Positions 14,604 through 24,256 of a stretch of DNA of 64,000 nucleotides are shown piece by piece; positions within the stretch are counted from its first letter, which is position 1, and the number at the start of each line of letters is the position of its first letter. Source of the stretch: Nitrospira sp. SG-bin1 (GTDB lineage Bacteria > Nitrospirota > Nitrospiria > Nitrospirales > Nitrospiraceae). The notes under the pieces are model-generated. The model was not told where the DNA came from. It made no database searches and saw only the letters and a program-made list of their open reading frames with translations. The DNA is taken from the NCBI GenBank assembly GCA_002083365.1, contig LVWS01000033.1, positions 310,001 to 374,000 on the forward strand, given 5' to 3'. A program made the position numbers and the translations under genes.

Positions 14604-15167
14604 ATGATGAACCTCCTGACCTTTCGCTTCCGCCAGTCCCAGGCCGTGGACTTTTATTGGAACCTCGAGTTGGCCAAGCGCGGCTCCCTACGCGAATTCA
14701 AGGTCGATCCCAACATCACCATTTATGAGTCGGCGTTCGACCTCCTGAACCCGATTCAAGTAGGACACGCCTTGTCCCTGGCCAAGGCCTTGATGCTCGA
14801 CAAGCGGGCCGAGGTCCTCTCGGGGAACACGTCGTTGGCCATGGTGACCGTCCGTGATGTGTTGCAGTGCTATCAGCAATCGATGCAAGTCGACGACCAT
14901 CATGCGCATTGTTGGTTCAAGATTCGGCTCACATTTGACCTTGCCGTGACACGATTCGAGGTGGAGTCCGACGACTCGGCGAAATCCTTCGTGTTCCCGT
15001 GTCGCTGTGCGGCCACACATGCCTATGGCATTCACTATGAGCACCCAGGGACGATCTATGACCAACTGGACTCGGCCTTGTGGCGTGCCGGCACACGTTG
15101 GTGCCCACGGCTCGCGGATCTCTCAGAGATAAGACTCGTCAACGTGGAGTTCCAGACTAAAAAATGA
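14604..15167 (+). CDS. Hypothetical protein (187 residues)
   Basis: The start has AAAGGGAGTGA upstream; two adjacent ATGs (14604, 14607) are possible. The product (MMNLLTFRFRQSQAVDFYWN start) has a mixed alpha/beta pattern with an aromatic, Cys- and His-containing second half (DDHHAHCWFKIRLTFDLAVT; SFVFPCRCAATHAYGIHYEH). No signal peptide, membrane segment or known motif is seen. It lies just outside the attR fragment with an inverted repeat in its leader. I do not recognise it. Confidence 0.6.
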   Translation: MMNLLTFRFRQSQAVDFYWNLELAKRGSLREFKVDPNITIYESAFDLLNPIQVGHALSLAKALMLDKRAEVLSGNTSLAMVTVRDVLQCYQQSMQVDDHHAHCWFKIRLTFDLAVTRFEVESDDSAKSFVFPCRCAATHAYGIHYEHPGTIYDQLDSALWRAGTRWCPRLADLSEIRLVNVEFQTKK

Positions 15168-15546
15168 AGAACCGACTCCCGGCTTGTGAAAAATCGGCGA
15201 AACCCGAGCTGAATTAGCTATGTATCGTAGTTGATGGCGCCGGAAAGAGCTCGTGCCGATGGCCAGGTTGCTTTTTAGCGCCACGGATAAACACCGCCGG
15301 TAGGTATTTTCAGCAACCTGGTTCCTAAGCTGGTCATCAGCCTCCCCTGGTTCGAAAACCTTTCGTGGGGTACACCTGCCGTCCGGTGCCCCGCTGCCAG
15401 CCTCTGGACGCACCTTCCCTCCGTTCCTGCCAAGAGCTGCCGTTGTGGCGCCGCCCAGTAGCACAGGAGCAAGACCGAAACTTGGCGAATCCATAGTGAC
15501 GGCAGCTCTTTGGGCGAGGTCACGGTCAGAGAACACTGGTGCGGGA
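15168..15546. other. 379-bp stretch without a supported gene
   Basis: Two overlapping minus-strand frames pass through here but lack protein-like composition and run into the antisense of the oxidoreductase. I see no tRNA, terminator with T-run, or recognisable insertion-sequence end. It may be decayed sequence beside the integration site. Confidence 0.4.
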
Positions 15547-16584
15547 CTATATGACTGCCTGCCTGGTAATTGGATGATTGCAACCATCTGCTGGGATCCG
15601 TATCAACACTTTCCCCATCGGCCCCTGTGCCAATCGTGCGAATCCCTTCTTGATCTCCGCGAATGAAACGATGCTGTCTACCAGTGGGCGGCGTCCGATC
15701 GTTTCCAGCCGATCGACAATCTCTTTCCATGCAGCTTGGGCTGCCTGGGCCGTATAGTCACCGACCGCGACACCACCTATACGAATGCGACGGAACAATA
15801 AGGTCGCCGTATTGAACTCCGAGACCGTCCCTCCGCTCCTACCGACGATGCTGACCCGCCCGCCGTAGCCGAGGAGCGCGATCATGCGAGGCAACAACCT
15901 GCCACCCACGCAGTCGATAACCAAATCCGCTTTCCTTGGACTGATCACAGCAGAGACAGACTTCGTTAGATTTCTATCCTCCGAGTCAAACACGAAATCA
16001 GCTCCGAGCGTTTTCAGCTTGGCTCGTTTCTCCGCATCGCGGGACAAACCCACGACGGCCAGATTCATCGATTTTGCCAGCAGCACTGATGCCACCCCGA
16101 CACCGCCTGACGCACCGGTGACGAGGATCATGGATCTTTCCAATGGCGGAGCAGGTGGGTTGCTCCATTGTGTGAGGGCCTGCCAGGCGGTTAGGAAAAC
16201 CAGCGGGGCGCCGGCCATTTCTTCGAGAGACCAGCCGACAGGGATTCGAACGAGACTTTCGGCGGGTGTCACGACTTTCTCCGCCAGAGTGCCTGGCATG
16301 TCGACTCCCGCCGAGCAGCGAAGGATCCCGACTGTTTCGCCCACGCAGATGCCGTCTACCTCAGTTCCTATCTGTAACACGTCACCCACCCCGTCACGTC
16401 CGAGGATGTGTGGCAGGACGGGTCTTGCCGGATACAGTCCTTGTGCCAGAAATGCATCGGCGGGATTGAGCGCGGCATACCTCATGTTGAGCAACACCTC
16501 TGTCGGCCCTGGCTGAGGATCCGGCACCTCGCCGAGCCTCAACCGTTCCACTCCATTATAGGAATCCATCAACCAGGCACGCAT
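15547..16584 (-). CDS. Zinc-independent quinone oxidoreductase-like MDR enzyme
   Basis: A 345-residue medium-chain dehydrogenase/reductase. The N-terminal GroES-like domain (RLGEVPDPQPGPTEVLLNMR; LGRDGVGDVLQIGTEVDG) lacks the cysteine/histidine zinc ligands of alcohol dehydrogenases. The Rossmann motif is MILVTGASGGVGVASVLLAK (about residue 155) and the family signature ADLVIDCVGG follows. Such enzymes use NADPH to reduce quinones or alpha,beta-unsaturated carbonyls, including enoyl thioesters. It is the last gene of the minus-strand group downstream of the acyl-CoA dehydrogenase, 76 bases away, so a role in acyl or carbonyl metabolism is possible. The exact substrate is not shown. Confidence 0.75.
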   Translation of the reverse strand: MRAWLMDSYNGVERLRLGEVPDPQPGPTEVLLNMRYAALNPADAFLAQGLYPARPVLPHILGRDGVGDVLQIGTEVDGICVGETVGILRCSAGVDMPGTLAEKVVTPAESLVRIPVGWSLEEMAGAPLVFLTAWQALTQWSNPPAPPLERSMILVTGASGGVGVASVLLAKSMNLAVVGLSRDAEKRAKLKTLGADFVFDSEDRNLTKSVSAVISPRKADLVIDCVGGRLLPRMIALLGYGGRVSIVGRSGGTVSEFNTATLLFRRIRIGGVAVGDYTAQAAQAAWKEIVDRLETIGRRPLVDSIVSFAEIKKGFARLAQGPMGKVLIRIPADGCNHPITRQAVI

Positions 16585-16660
16585 AGGCCGATCTTTGCTT
16601 TGGGGAATCTTGTGATGGATGACAGATTTCGAGCACTCTCCTGGAACGTCCCATTCAGAA

Positions 16661-18604
16661 TCAAACGACCTTACGGATATGCTCTTCGTCGGTCTTCAAG
16701 GTGCTCTCCCGTCTCAGGTAGTCTTGAAGGCCACGTCGTATGATCCCATGCTTCAGTGCAGCGTATCGACCGCTGAGGGCTTTGACTCCGACGGACGTCA
16801 CTCCTGCGTCCTGATTGCGAATGAGTTCGTGGAGGTTTTGTTCGAGACGGTCTTTGGCTTCTCGAAAATATTCTTCTGCGAGATCCCAAATCTCCGGATG
16901 TGCACCGATCCGTTCCTGCATTTCGGCGTAAAGAGCGGTGGCGGCGATCACCAGAAGATCCTCGCCGATCATCTCGATCCGGTTTTGCCGTCCTTGATCG
17001 TCTCGAAGCGCCTGCCGATGAAGCAACATGGCGTAAAATATCGTTCTGGCCAGTCGTCGACTGGTACGTTCGACGAAAAGCAAGTTGGAGCGGACCATCG
17101 GATGTCGGAACGCCGGGTGCAGCGGTAATCGACGGCGTCTCCATTGGCGCACGTACCAAGGAGCATAGAATTTCAGGAGTCGCCGAAACTCGATGAATTG
17201 ACGAATGCCTGTGGTGTGTTCATCGAAGAGATGGCCGGCCCGTTCCAGATGCAGGTTGAGCCCCTCACGGGCGACGAATGGTCGTAGGATATCCGTGGCA
17301 CCTTCTCCGATTCGGTACATCTCCGCATCGCGGACAAGCTGTTCGATGCCGAACGCAGGCTCTCCACGAAGCCACTTCGAATGGGCTGTTTCGTACCCCA
17401 TCCCTCCGAAGAGGACTTGGGCGTCTTTTAAAAACTGAATGGTCTTCTCGGAGCAGAAGAGTTTGGCGACGGCGGCCTCGATCCGGACATCAAACGTGTG
17501 CTGATCCGCCATCCGCCATGCCGTCAATGCGAGCGCCTCCATGGCGAAGAGATTCGCAGCCATGCGGCCCAGCCTCATGCGTTGCGTCTGTCTTGTGCCC
17601 AGAGGTTGCTGGAAGGTGAGTCGTTGGTTGGCCCGATCGAGCGTGGGTTGCCAAGCTTGTTTCGCCATGCCCAAGCAAATGGCGGGAATACTGACCGCCC
17701 GGCCGACGTTGAGGATGCTCAACGCGTACTTGAGCCCTCGACCTACTTCACCGATGACATTCCCGGCAGGAATGTGAACGTCCGTGAACGTCATGTGGGC
17801 GTTTTCGATGCCTCGGCAGCCCTCGAACTGGCAGTGCTGTCGAATATGGACGCCGGATGCCTGCATATCGAGGATGAAGGCGGTGTGAACCTGCTCATCG
17901 GCTCCTTCGCCGTTGGGAACCGGTTCCCACGCGGTCTGCCCGTTCTGTTGTGTCCGCTTGGCCGGCACCCGTGCGATCAGCGTCACATAACGGGCGATGG
18001 GGCCGTTCGTGCACCACAGCTTTTCGCCGTTTACGACGAACATCGTCCCGGTGGCATCCAAGATAGCCTCCGTCGCGATGTTTGCGGCGTCAGACCCGGT
18101 GATCGGTTCCGTGAGGGCGAAAGCGGACACGGCTTCCCGCGCAACAAGGGGGAGGTACGTGCGCCGCTGCTCCTCGCTGCCGAACATGAGGATCGGCATC
18201 GCGATGCCGATCGATTGCGGCACGGCGACGGTGAGAGCCAGCGCGTTGTTCCAGCTCGCCATGAGCATGAGGGCGCGTCCGTAGTTCGTGTACGAGAATC
18301 CGAGCCCGCCGTACTCTCGTGGGATCTTCATGCCGAAGGCACCGAGTGCAAAGAGTCCTTTCAGAACGGAGTCGGGGATCCTCACGGTCCGTTCGATTTC
18401 ATCGGGATCGACATGCGTCGTGAGAAACGTTTCCAGGCGGGGGCGGAATGCTTCCCACGCAGCCTCATCTTCCGGTGACTCTTCCGGCATGAGCAGGAGT
18501 GAAAAGTCGGGCATTCCGGCAAACAGCCCCGCCATAAAACTCTGGCCTGTCAACCGCTCTCGGACCTCTTCGATCCGCTCGAACCCTTTGAATAGGGTGG
18601 CCAT
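16661..18604 (-). CDS. Acyl-CoA dehydrogenase, long VLCAD/ACAD9-like type
   Basis: A 647-residue FAD enzyme, about 260 residues longer than short-chain acyl-CoA dehydrogenases. The N-terminal domain has FGMKIPREYGGLGFSYTNYG and VSAFALTEPITGSDAANIAT, the FAD/substrate signatures. The catalytic Glu is in MYRIGEGATDILRPFVAREG. The C-terminal 180 residues are a helical extension like that of VLCAD, which aids membrane association. It oxidises acyl-CoA to trans-2-enoyl-CoA. It starts nine bases after the tryptophanase stop, so the two are co-transcribed. A second enzyme of the same type is at 21053-22999. Confidence 0.88.
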   Translation of the reverse strand: MATLFKGFERIEEVRERLTGQSFMAGLFAGMPDFSLLLMPEESPEDEAAWEAFRPRLETFLTTHVDPDEIERTVRIPDSVLKGLFALGAFGMKIPREYGGLGFSYTNYGRALMLMASWNNALALTVAVPQSIGIAMPILMFGSEEQRRTYLPLVAREAVSAFALTEPITGSDAANIATEAILDATGTMFVVNGEKLWCTNGPIARYVTLIARVPAKRTQQNGQTAWEPVPNGEGADEQVHTAFILDMQASGVHIRQHCQFEGCRGIENAHMTFTDVHIPAGNVIGEVGRGLKYALSILNVGRAVSIPAICLGMAKQAWQPTLDRANQRLTFQQPLGTRQTQRMRLGRMAANLFAMEALALTAWRMADQHTFDVRIEAAVAKLFCSEKTIQFLKDAQVLFGGMGYETAHSKWLRGEPAFGIEQLVRDAEMYRIGEGATDILRPFVAREGLNLHLERAGHLFDEHTTGIRQFIEFRRLLKFYAPWYVRQWRRRRLPLHPAFRHPMVRSNLLFVERTSRRLARTIFYAMLLHRQALRDDQGRQNRIEMIGEDLLVIAATALYAEMQERIGAHPEIWDLAEEYFREAKDRLEQNLHELIRNQDAGVTSVGVKALSGRYAALKHGIIRRGLQDYLRRESTLKTDEEHIRKVV

Positions 18605-18613
18605 GATGGTTCC

Positions 18614-20020
18614 TCAGACGGTCATCGGTTCCGGGGATGATGATTCTTGGATCTCAGCAAATCGCGCCGTGAAGTGGCGCAGCATCGGCGCTTCATAGGT
18701 CAAGGTCAGGCCATGAATCCGGTCACGTTGCCGGTAGAGTTCGATGATCGACTCCGCGACATACGTGATCTGCATGTTCGTATAGACTCGGCGCGGAATA
18801 GCCAACCGGACCATCTCCAGTTCGGGATGAATCGTGCGGCCGGTTGTCGGCTCCTTCTTCCCGAACATCACCGTGCCGATTTCGACTCCTCGAATCCCAT
18901 ATTCCCGATAGAGAGCGACGGCCAACGATTGCGCGGGAAAGTGATCTTGCGGAATCTGCGGAAGAAACGCTTTGGCGTTGAGATAGACGGCGTGGCCGCC
19001 GATCGGTTTGAGGATGGGCACGCCGGCTTGATCCAGCAACTCTCCCAAATAGCGCACTTGCCCGATCCGGAAGCTCAAGTAATCCTCGTCCAATACTTCT
19101 TGCAACCCTCTGGCCATCGCTTCAAGATCACGGCCCGCCAATCCCCCGTAGGTTGGAAAGCCCTCAACCAGGATGAGCATGTTGGTAATGTCCTGCGCCC
19201 ATTGCCCGTCGTTCAGGCTCAGAAATCCACCGATGTTCACAAGGCCGTCTTTCTTCGCGGACATTGTACAGCCGTCTCCGTAGCTGAAGAGTTCCCGAGC
19301 GATGTCGAGGATGGATATGTCGGCGTATCCTGGTTCACGCTCTTTGATGAAGTAGCAGTTTTCGGCAAATCGACAGGCGTCGAAGAAGAGGGGGATTTCG
19401 TAGTGATCGAGCAGTGCCTTGGTTCGTCGGATATTTTCCATCGAAACCGGTTGACCTCCACCGCTGTTATTCGTGATGGTCATCATCACGAGCGGAATGG
19501 TGTCCGGGCCCACTCGAGCGATCGTTGCCTCTAATCGAACCAGATCGATGTTGCCCTTGAACGGCAATTCGCGATGAGGGTCGTACGCCTCCTTGATGAC
19601 GACATCGAGTGCTTCCGCACCCTGATGTTCGACGTTGGCCCTCGTCGTGTCGAAATGGATGTTGTTGGGGACGCACATGCCCGGCTTGACGACCGTCGAG
19701 AAGAGAAGATTCTCGGCCATGCGCCCCTGGTGCGTAGGAATGACATGCTTGTACCCGAAAATGGACCGAACAGTCTCTTCGAAGTGGTAGTAGTTCTTGC
19801 TGCCGGCATAAGACTCATCCCCGATCATCAGTCCCGCCCATTGCCGGTCGCTCATGGCCGATGTCCCGCTATCGGTCAGCAGATCAACGTAGACACTCTC
19901 GGCGGGGACCTGAAAGAGATTGTACCCTGCCTTGCCGAGCAATCGATCCCGCTCCTCGCGCGTCGTGCGACGAATAGGTTCCACGACCTTGATCTTGAAC
20001 GGCTCGGAGGGAAATTTCAT
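18614..20020 (-). CDS. tnaA: Tryptophanase (beta-eliminating PLP lyase)
   Basis: A 468-residue fold-type I PLP enzyme of the tryptophanase/tyrosine phenol-lyase family: YVDLLTDSGTSAMSDRQWAG, HVIPTHQGRMAENLLF, DACRFAENCYFIKEREPGYA and the PLP lysine in CTMSAKKDGLVNIGGF. At two positions that separate the subfamilies it looks like tryptophanase: FDTT (tyrosine phenol-lyase has FTTT) and RGVEIGTVM, without the Arg that tyrosine phenol-lyase uses for phenol. The reaction would be tryptophan to indole, pyruvate and ammonia. The start overlaps the stop of the upstream XRE regulator by four bases. No tryptophan permease or leader peptide is seen beside it. Confidence 0.78.
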   Translation of the reverse strand: MKFPSEPFKIKVVEPIRRTTREERDRLLGKAGYNLFQVPAESVYVDLLTDSGTSAMSDRQWAGLMIGDESYAGSKNYYHFEETVRSIFGYKHVIPTHQGRMAENLLFSTVVKPGMCVPNNIHFDTTRANVEHQGAEALDVVIKEAYDPHRELPFKGNIDLVRLEATIARVGPDTIPLVMMTITNNSGGGQPVSMENIRRTKALLDHYEIPLFFDACRFAENCYFIKEREPGYADISILDIARELFSYGDGCTMSAKKDGLVNIGGFLSLNDGQWAQDITNMLILVEGFPTYGGLAGRDLEAMARGLQEVLDEDYLSFRIGQVRYLGELLDQAGVPILKPIGGHAVYLNAKAFLPQIPQDHFPAQSLAVALYREYGIRGVEIGTVMFGKKEPTTGRTIHPELEMVRLAIPRRVYTNMQITYVAESIIELYRQRDRIHGLTLTYEAPMLRHFTARFAEIQESSSPEPMTV

Positions 20021-20979
20021 CGGACAGACCTTTTGAATCGCGCCAATTCCGTCCTGAAGGCGTGAGCGTCGCTATATTCGAACACATATCGGGTCATGTC
20101 GAAGAGGGGAGCGGGATCGAGGTCGCGCAGCAAGTCCGGTTTCCAGGTGATCTCCAATTGGTTGATCATCGTGATGGGGGTCGGCGGGCCGACCACCCCC
20201 AACTGCACCTGGCCGTAGGATTGGGAGAAGATAAGAATCTCCCTGTCGAACATGGCGGCATTGAGATCCCTCGCCGCGCCTTGTCGTCTGTAATCTTCCT
20301 CAAAGCGCTTGAACGCAGGAGCACGTTCCAACTCCTCTCGAAACGCATAGAGTATCTTGATCCCGGCCCGCTGTTGATCGTCCATGACCTGTATGGCGTC
20401 AGTCACGACCGGCTCCTCGGTCATTTGTTCTCGCGTCAGGACCAATAAGCGGCGGATGATGACACCGCGCTTCACGGCCTCCTGGTTCGCCAAGAGGTAA
20501 TTCGGATAGAGCGCCTCGCCCTTCTTCCAGATATTCCATCGCTCCATCAACGCATCGATCGAATGTTCCGCCGTTTGGACCAACCGGACGGCCTCGGCAT
20601 TCGCCTCGGCTCCTCGATAGGTTAAGGTCTGCGTTTCCAGCTCACGCAGTTCTTTTCCGATGGCCGCCACTTTACGTGGAATATATTTGGGGCTCTTGGG
20701 AACATGGAGCATCACATCGACTGCCGTCAGCGCGAGGGTCCAGTATTCCTTTGCTTGTTTCGGGGCTTTGTCCTTTTGAGCGATCAGGAGCAGTTCGACC
20801 GGGTTCTTGTTCAGCAGCTTGGCGATCTTGATGCACAACTCAGGTTTGGGAATTTTAAGTCCACGGCGCATCAGGTTGGCTTCCGGCTGGGCGATCCCAA
20901 GCTTCTCTGCCAGTGCATAATCGCTGCTCAACCCATACCGCTCCTTGACTAATTCGAAGTATTCCGCCATTTCCGTCAT
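20017..20979 (-). CDS. XRE-family regulator with C-terminal sensor domain, overlapping tnaA
   Basis: A 320-residue protein. Residues about 1-60 form a helix-turn-helix (YGLSSDYALAEKLGIAQPEA, LMRRGLKIPKPELCIKIAKL). A middle linker ends near residue 120. The C-terminal 180 residues (EAVRLVQTAEHSIDALMERW onward; IIRRLLVLTREQMTEEPVVT; LNAAMFDREILIFSQSYGQV) look like the phospholipase-D-like sensor region found in some prokaryotic regulators. The ATGA overlap with tryptophanase indicates a single transcript and a likely control role over aromatic amino acid breakdown. The ligand is unknown. Confidence 0.7.
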   Translation of the reverse strand: MTEMAEYFELVKERYGLSSDYALAEKLGIAQPEANLMRRGLKIPKPELCIKIAKLLNKNPVELLLIAQKDKAPKQAKEYWTLALTAVDVMLHVPKSPKYIPRKVAAIGKELRELETQTLTYRGAEANAEAVRLVQTAEHSIDALMERWNIWKKGEALYPNYLLANQEAVKRGVIIRRLLVLTREQMTEEPVVTDAIQVMDDQQRAGIKILYAFREELERAPAFKRFEEDYRRQGAARDLNAAMFDREILIFSQSYGQVQLGVVGPPTPITMINQLEITWKPDLLRDLDPAPLFDMTRYVFEYSDAHAFRTELARFKRSVR

Positions 20980-21052
20980 GCCGACCTCACCATGGGGTGA
21001 TCTTCATAATCTAGAGGCGATCTGGATGAAACGCCGTTCCAACTTCTCTCGT

Positions 21053-22999
21053 TCAGTGCTGCATGCGAAATCCGGCCAACTGTTCTCTCGTCGTGGACCC
21101 GAGCTGGTCGTCCTGACTGTGTCCGGCCGGGTGCCAGGCCAAGATTCCGTCTTCCAACCACTCTGCCTTACCGGCGAGAATATCCTGCGCCAAACGGAAC
21201 ACGCGCGAGTCGTCCTGCTGTAACGATGGTCTAAAAGAGAGCAAGGGCTTCGGATTGAACTCATCTTCAACTTGTGAACAGAAGTGCTGTACCAGCCCGT
21301 CGGCCAACTGATCATTCCGGGAGGGCTGCTGTCGCGATGCGTACCACAATAGCGATTCCATCGCAAAGAGTTGCATTCCGGCTTTGACCAGGCGCGTCAT
21401 CAAGAGTTGCTTACGTGCAAGGCCTTGACGATGACGGGCTGCGGCCCACAGCGACTTCTGCGCGAGTTCTCGGGACTTCTTCGTGACAAACCTTTCCCAC
21501 GCCGATTCGGATGCGGCAGAGGCCGGCCATTCTCCGATCGGAGGCAAGCGATTGAGGGAGCGGCTTGCGACTTTGGCGAAGAACGGCAGAGCCTGGACCA
21601 TCCCGCTGATCTGGAATTCCAAGAAGGCTCTACCTTGTGAGACGTACTCCGCCAATCCTTCACGTCCGATCCAGAGGGTCAGGATACCGTTCGTCCCTTC
21701 CCAAATAACATTAATCAGTGAGTCGCGAACCATGCGCTCGATCGGTGCAGGCAGGTCCCCATGAAGCCGGAGCGATTCCGATGTTTCAAACCCGCGTCCG
21801 CCATAGATGCGGAAAAGATCGAGCACCGATTCGAGCAGCCATTCGGTCGCAAGGATTTTGGCGGCGGCTGACTCAAGCCTCACATCGACTTTGGCGTCGG
21901 CCCAGGCTCCGGTCACCGTCACCAACGATTCCAACGCAAAGACCCGTGCTGCCATGCGCACAATCTTGGCCCCGATGTCCGTATGCTCACCGATCGGTCG
22001 GTCATACTGCACGCGCTGTTGCGCCCGGCTTCGGGCCAGCCACAGGCATTGCTTCATACTTCCCAAGCATGCGGCGGGCAAGGTAAGCCGGCCTACGGTC
22101 AAACTTTCCAATGCCCGCCGCAACCCCTCCCCCTCTTCTCCTAACCGGTCGGCCACCGGAACAAAGACATTGTCAAACCGGACTGCGCCGTTGTAGATGC
22201 CGCGCACACCCATATACTGGAGCCTGGTGCAGTGGCATCCGGGTGTCTGGGTATCGACGACGAAGGCCCCGAACCGGCGTTCCGACTTAGGGCGAATCAC
22301 ATCATCGGGGGCGTTTACGATTTGAGCCATGACCACCAGGAGCGACGCCAAAAACTCATTGTTTCGTCTGGGCGCATTCGTCGTATACAATTTTTCTCCG
22401 GTCAGTCGATAACCCACCAGGACACCGTCCTTGCGTACGGGGATGGCATAGCTTCTTAGATCCCATATGTCGCAGCCGGCTCCCTTTTCCGTGAGCGCAA
22501 AGCCGGAAATGTCGCCACGCGCAAGGCGCGGCAACAATCGTTGTTGTTGCTCGCGGTTCCCGATGAGCTTGACCGGTTCCCCGACGCCGATCGAGTTGTG
22601 CGCTGAAATCAGCACCGTGGTTGCGGCGTCATGGCTCCCGAGCAAGGTCGCCACACGGTGATACTCCGACTGGGTAAAGCCGAGTCCTCCATAGATTGTT
22701 GGAATTTTCAGGCCGAAGGCGCCGATGTCCTTGAGCGCCGCCAACACATCCTCGCCGAGTTCTCCCTCTCGGTCAATGTGCTCCGGGTCCACTTTCGCGA
22801 TCAGCAGAAGGCGCAAGTGTTCAAGGAAGTCCTTCGCAGTGTCGCTTACTGGCGGGATCGGCTGTGATCGGTAGAGATCGCGGCGTACGACTCCCTCGAA
22901 CAGGCCGGCCAGAAATCCCGAATAGGGAGTCTGATCCCGTGAGGCTTCTGCCACGGCGAGTGATCCTTGAATGAACGGCTTCTTATCCGACTTTGCCAT
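21053..22999 (-). CDS. Acyl-CoA dehydrogenase, long VLCAD-like type (second copy)
   Basis: A 648-residue enzyme of the same architecture as the one at 16661. It has LKIPTIYGGLGFTQSEYHRV, ISGFALTEKGAGCDIWDLRS and the active-site region LINVIWEGTNGILTLWIGRE (catalytic Glu in EGTNG), then a long helical C-terminal extension. Sequence divergence between the two copies implies different chain-length or branched-chain preference. It begins six bases after the patatin stop and is likely in one transcript with patatin and enoyl-CoA hydratase. It could act on butyryl-, isovaleryl- or long-chain acyl-CoA. Confidence 0.85.
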   Translation of the reverse strand: MAKSDKKPFIQGSLAVAEASRDQTPYSGFLAGLFEGVVRRDLYRSQPIPPVSDTAKDFLEHLRLLLIAKVDPEHIDREGELGEDVLAALKDIGAFGLKIPTIYGGLGFTQSEYHRVATLLGSHDAATTVLISAHNSIGVGEPVKLIGNREQQQRLLPRLARGDISGFALTEKGAGCDIWDLRSYAIPVRKDGVLVGYRLTGEKLYTTNAPRRNNEFLASLLVVMAQIVNAPDDVIRPKSERRFGAFVVDTQTPGCHCTRLQYMGVRGIYNGAVRFDNVFVPVADRLGEEGEGLRRALESLTVGRLTLPAACLGSMKQCLWLARSRAQQRVQYDRPIGEHTDIGAKIVRMAARVFALESLVTVTGAWADAKVDVRLESAAAKILATEWLLESVLDLFRIYGGRGFETSESLRLHGDLPAPIERMVRDSLINVIWEGTNGILTLWIGREGLAEYVSQGRAFLEFQISGMVQALPFFAKVASRSLNRLPPIGEWPASAASESAWERFVTKKSRELAQKSLWAAARHRQGLARKQLLMTRLVKAGMQLFAMESLLWYASRQQPSRNDQLADGLVQHFCSQVEDEFNPKPLLSFRPSLQQDDSRVFRLAQDILAGKAEWLEDGILAWHPAGHSQDDQLGSTTREQLAGFRMQH

Positions 23000-23005
23000 C
23001 GCATC

Positions 23006-24229
23006 CTACTTTGCTTCATGCAAGGCGGCACGAGAAGGACCTAGTCCGATTGCCGCATCGTTGTCCCGTCGCGGGGGAGGAGTGGAAACCGTCATCAGCT
23101 GATCAAGTTGTGCCATGCGTGATGCTGCACGGTCGTCAAATCTGGTTCGTTCAAGAGTGATCCCATGGCGAGCGAACTGCGTTTGAAGATTTTTGTATGC
23201 GTTACACACCAATGTCACGACTGACTGATATCCGGCTCGCAGGAGGTGTACTCTGTCTTGATAGCTCAGAAAACTCCGCTCAAACAGGAGCGCATCGTGG
23301 GGACCCGGTGTGATCATAAGCAGTTCCTTGCCGGGATAGTCCTGTCGGAACATGGTCAGGGCCTGCGAAATACGGGCATCGAGATTGATACGGCCGGCCT
23401 GCTCGCCGATCGTCAAGAATCCCTTGTCCCGCAGGCGACAGGGGCGCTTCGTGGGAGTCGAGGCTTGCCATGACGAACTGGGCAGGGGAATACGAACCAT
23501 CGGATTGATCATGACCATGAGATCCACCTGTTTGGCGATGGCCAGGTCGAAGAACGCGGGTCGCCCGATGCCGGCATCGATATAATCGCGACCCTGGATG
23601 TGCACGGGGCAGAAATAGATCGGTGCGGCGGAGGACGCCGTTACCGCCTGGGCGATCGAAACATCGCGCCAACCTTCCTCTCCGAAGATGACGCTTTCCC
23701 CGGATTCCAAATCAATGGCCGGGATATAGAGGTCCTTGTGAAGGTCTGTAAACCGAAGCCCAAGCCCCTTGGCCGCGAACGTTTTTTCGAGGTATCTGGC
23801 AAAGGGCTCCAATCGGTAAATGCCGCTGGGCAATGCGTCCTGAGCCTTGTCCAGCAGGTCGATGAACGTCATCTCCTCATAGTTGCGCACATACAGCCTC
23901 AACAACGGGATCAGTTGCTGGATCACCCGCCAGATCGTCTTCACCCCTTCTCCGATCGCGGGTCGGAAGATGTCTCGGTGGTCGAAGTAGTAGGGACGCT
24001 TTCCGGAGAGATTGGTTTCGAGTATCTCTTCCGGTTTCACTCCTTGTGCAAGCAAGGCAGCGACTGCCGACCCCGCGCTCACGCCGACATACATGTCGAA
24101 ATCGTTGGTGGTACACGACTCACCGAGGAGATCATCCAACGATGTCAAGGCGCCGACTTCAAAGAGATAGCCCGTGAAGCCGCCTCCTGCCAGCGCCAAG
24201 GCCAATTTGGTCGGACGTCGGGCCTGCAT
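23006..24229 (-). CDS. Patatin-like phospholipase
   Basis: A 407-residue protein with the patatin features: oxyanion loop LALALAGGGFTGYLFEVGAL (residues about 10-29), nucleophile elbow GVSAGSAVAAL (GxSxG, about 49-59) and the dyad Asp in YIDAGIGRPAF. It hydrolyses acyl groups from lipids and would release fatty acids for the adjacent acyl-CoA ligase and beta-oxidation genes. The Asp motif is DAG in place of the usual DG[AG]. There is no signal peptide, so it probably acts in the cytoplasm or at the inner membrane. The C-terminal 100 residues are helical and basic. Confidence 0.85.
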   Translation of the reverse strand: MQARRPTKLALALAGGGFTGYLFEVGALTSLDDLLGESCTTNDFDMYVGVSAGSAVAALLAQGVKPEEILETNLSGKRPYYFDHRDIFRPAIGEGVKTIWRVIQQLIPLLRLYVRNYEEMTFIDLLDKAQDALPSGIYRLEPFARYLEKTFAAKGLGLRFTDLHKDLYIPAIDLESGESVIFGEEGWRDVSIAQAVTASSAAPIYFCPVHIQGRDYIDAGIGRPAFFDLAIAKQVDLMVMINPMVRIPLPSSSWQASTPTKRPCRLRDKGFLTIGEQAGRINLDARISQALTMFRQDYPGKELLMITPGPHDALLFERSFLSYQDRVHLLRAGYQSVVTLVCNAYKNLQTQFARHGITLERTRFDDRAASRMAQLDQLMTVSTPPPRRDNDAAIGLGPSRAALHEAK

Positions 24230-24256
24230 AATATCTCCCCGCTGTCTTCTTGGAGA

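Noticed and set aside
15123..15730. Two overlapping minus-strand frames of about 150 codons
   Set aside because: No ribosome site or motif, low-complexity composition, and overlap with the end of the oxidoreductase gene.
18614..20020. Tyrosine phenol-lyase
   Set aside because: The phenol-binding Arg is replaced (RGVEIG) and the FTTT segment is FDTT, both tryptophanase-like; close similarity leaves some doubt.
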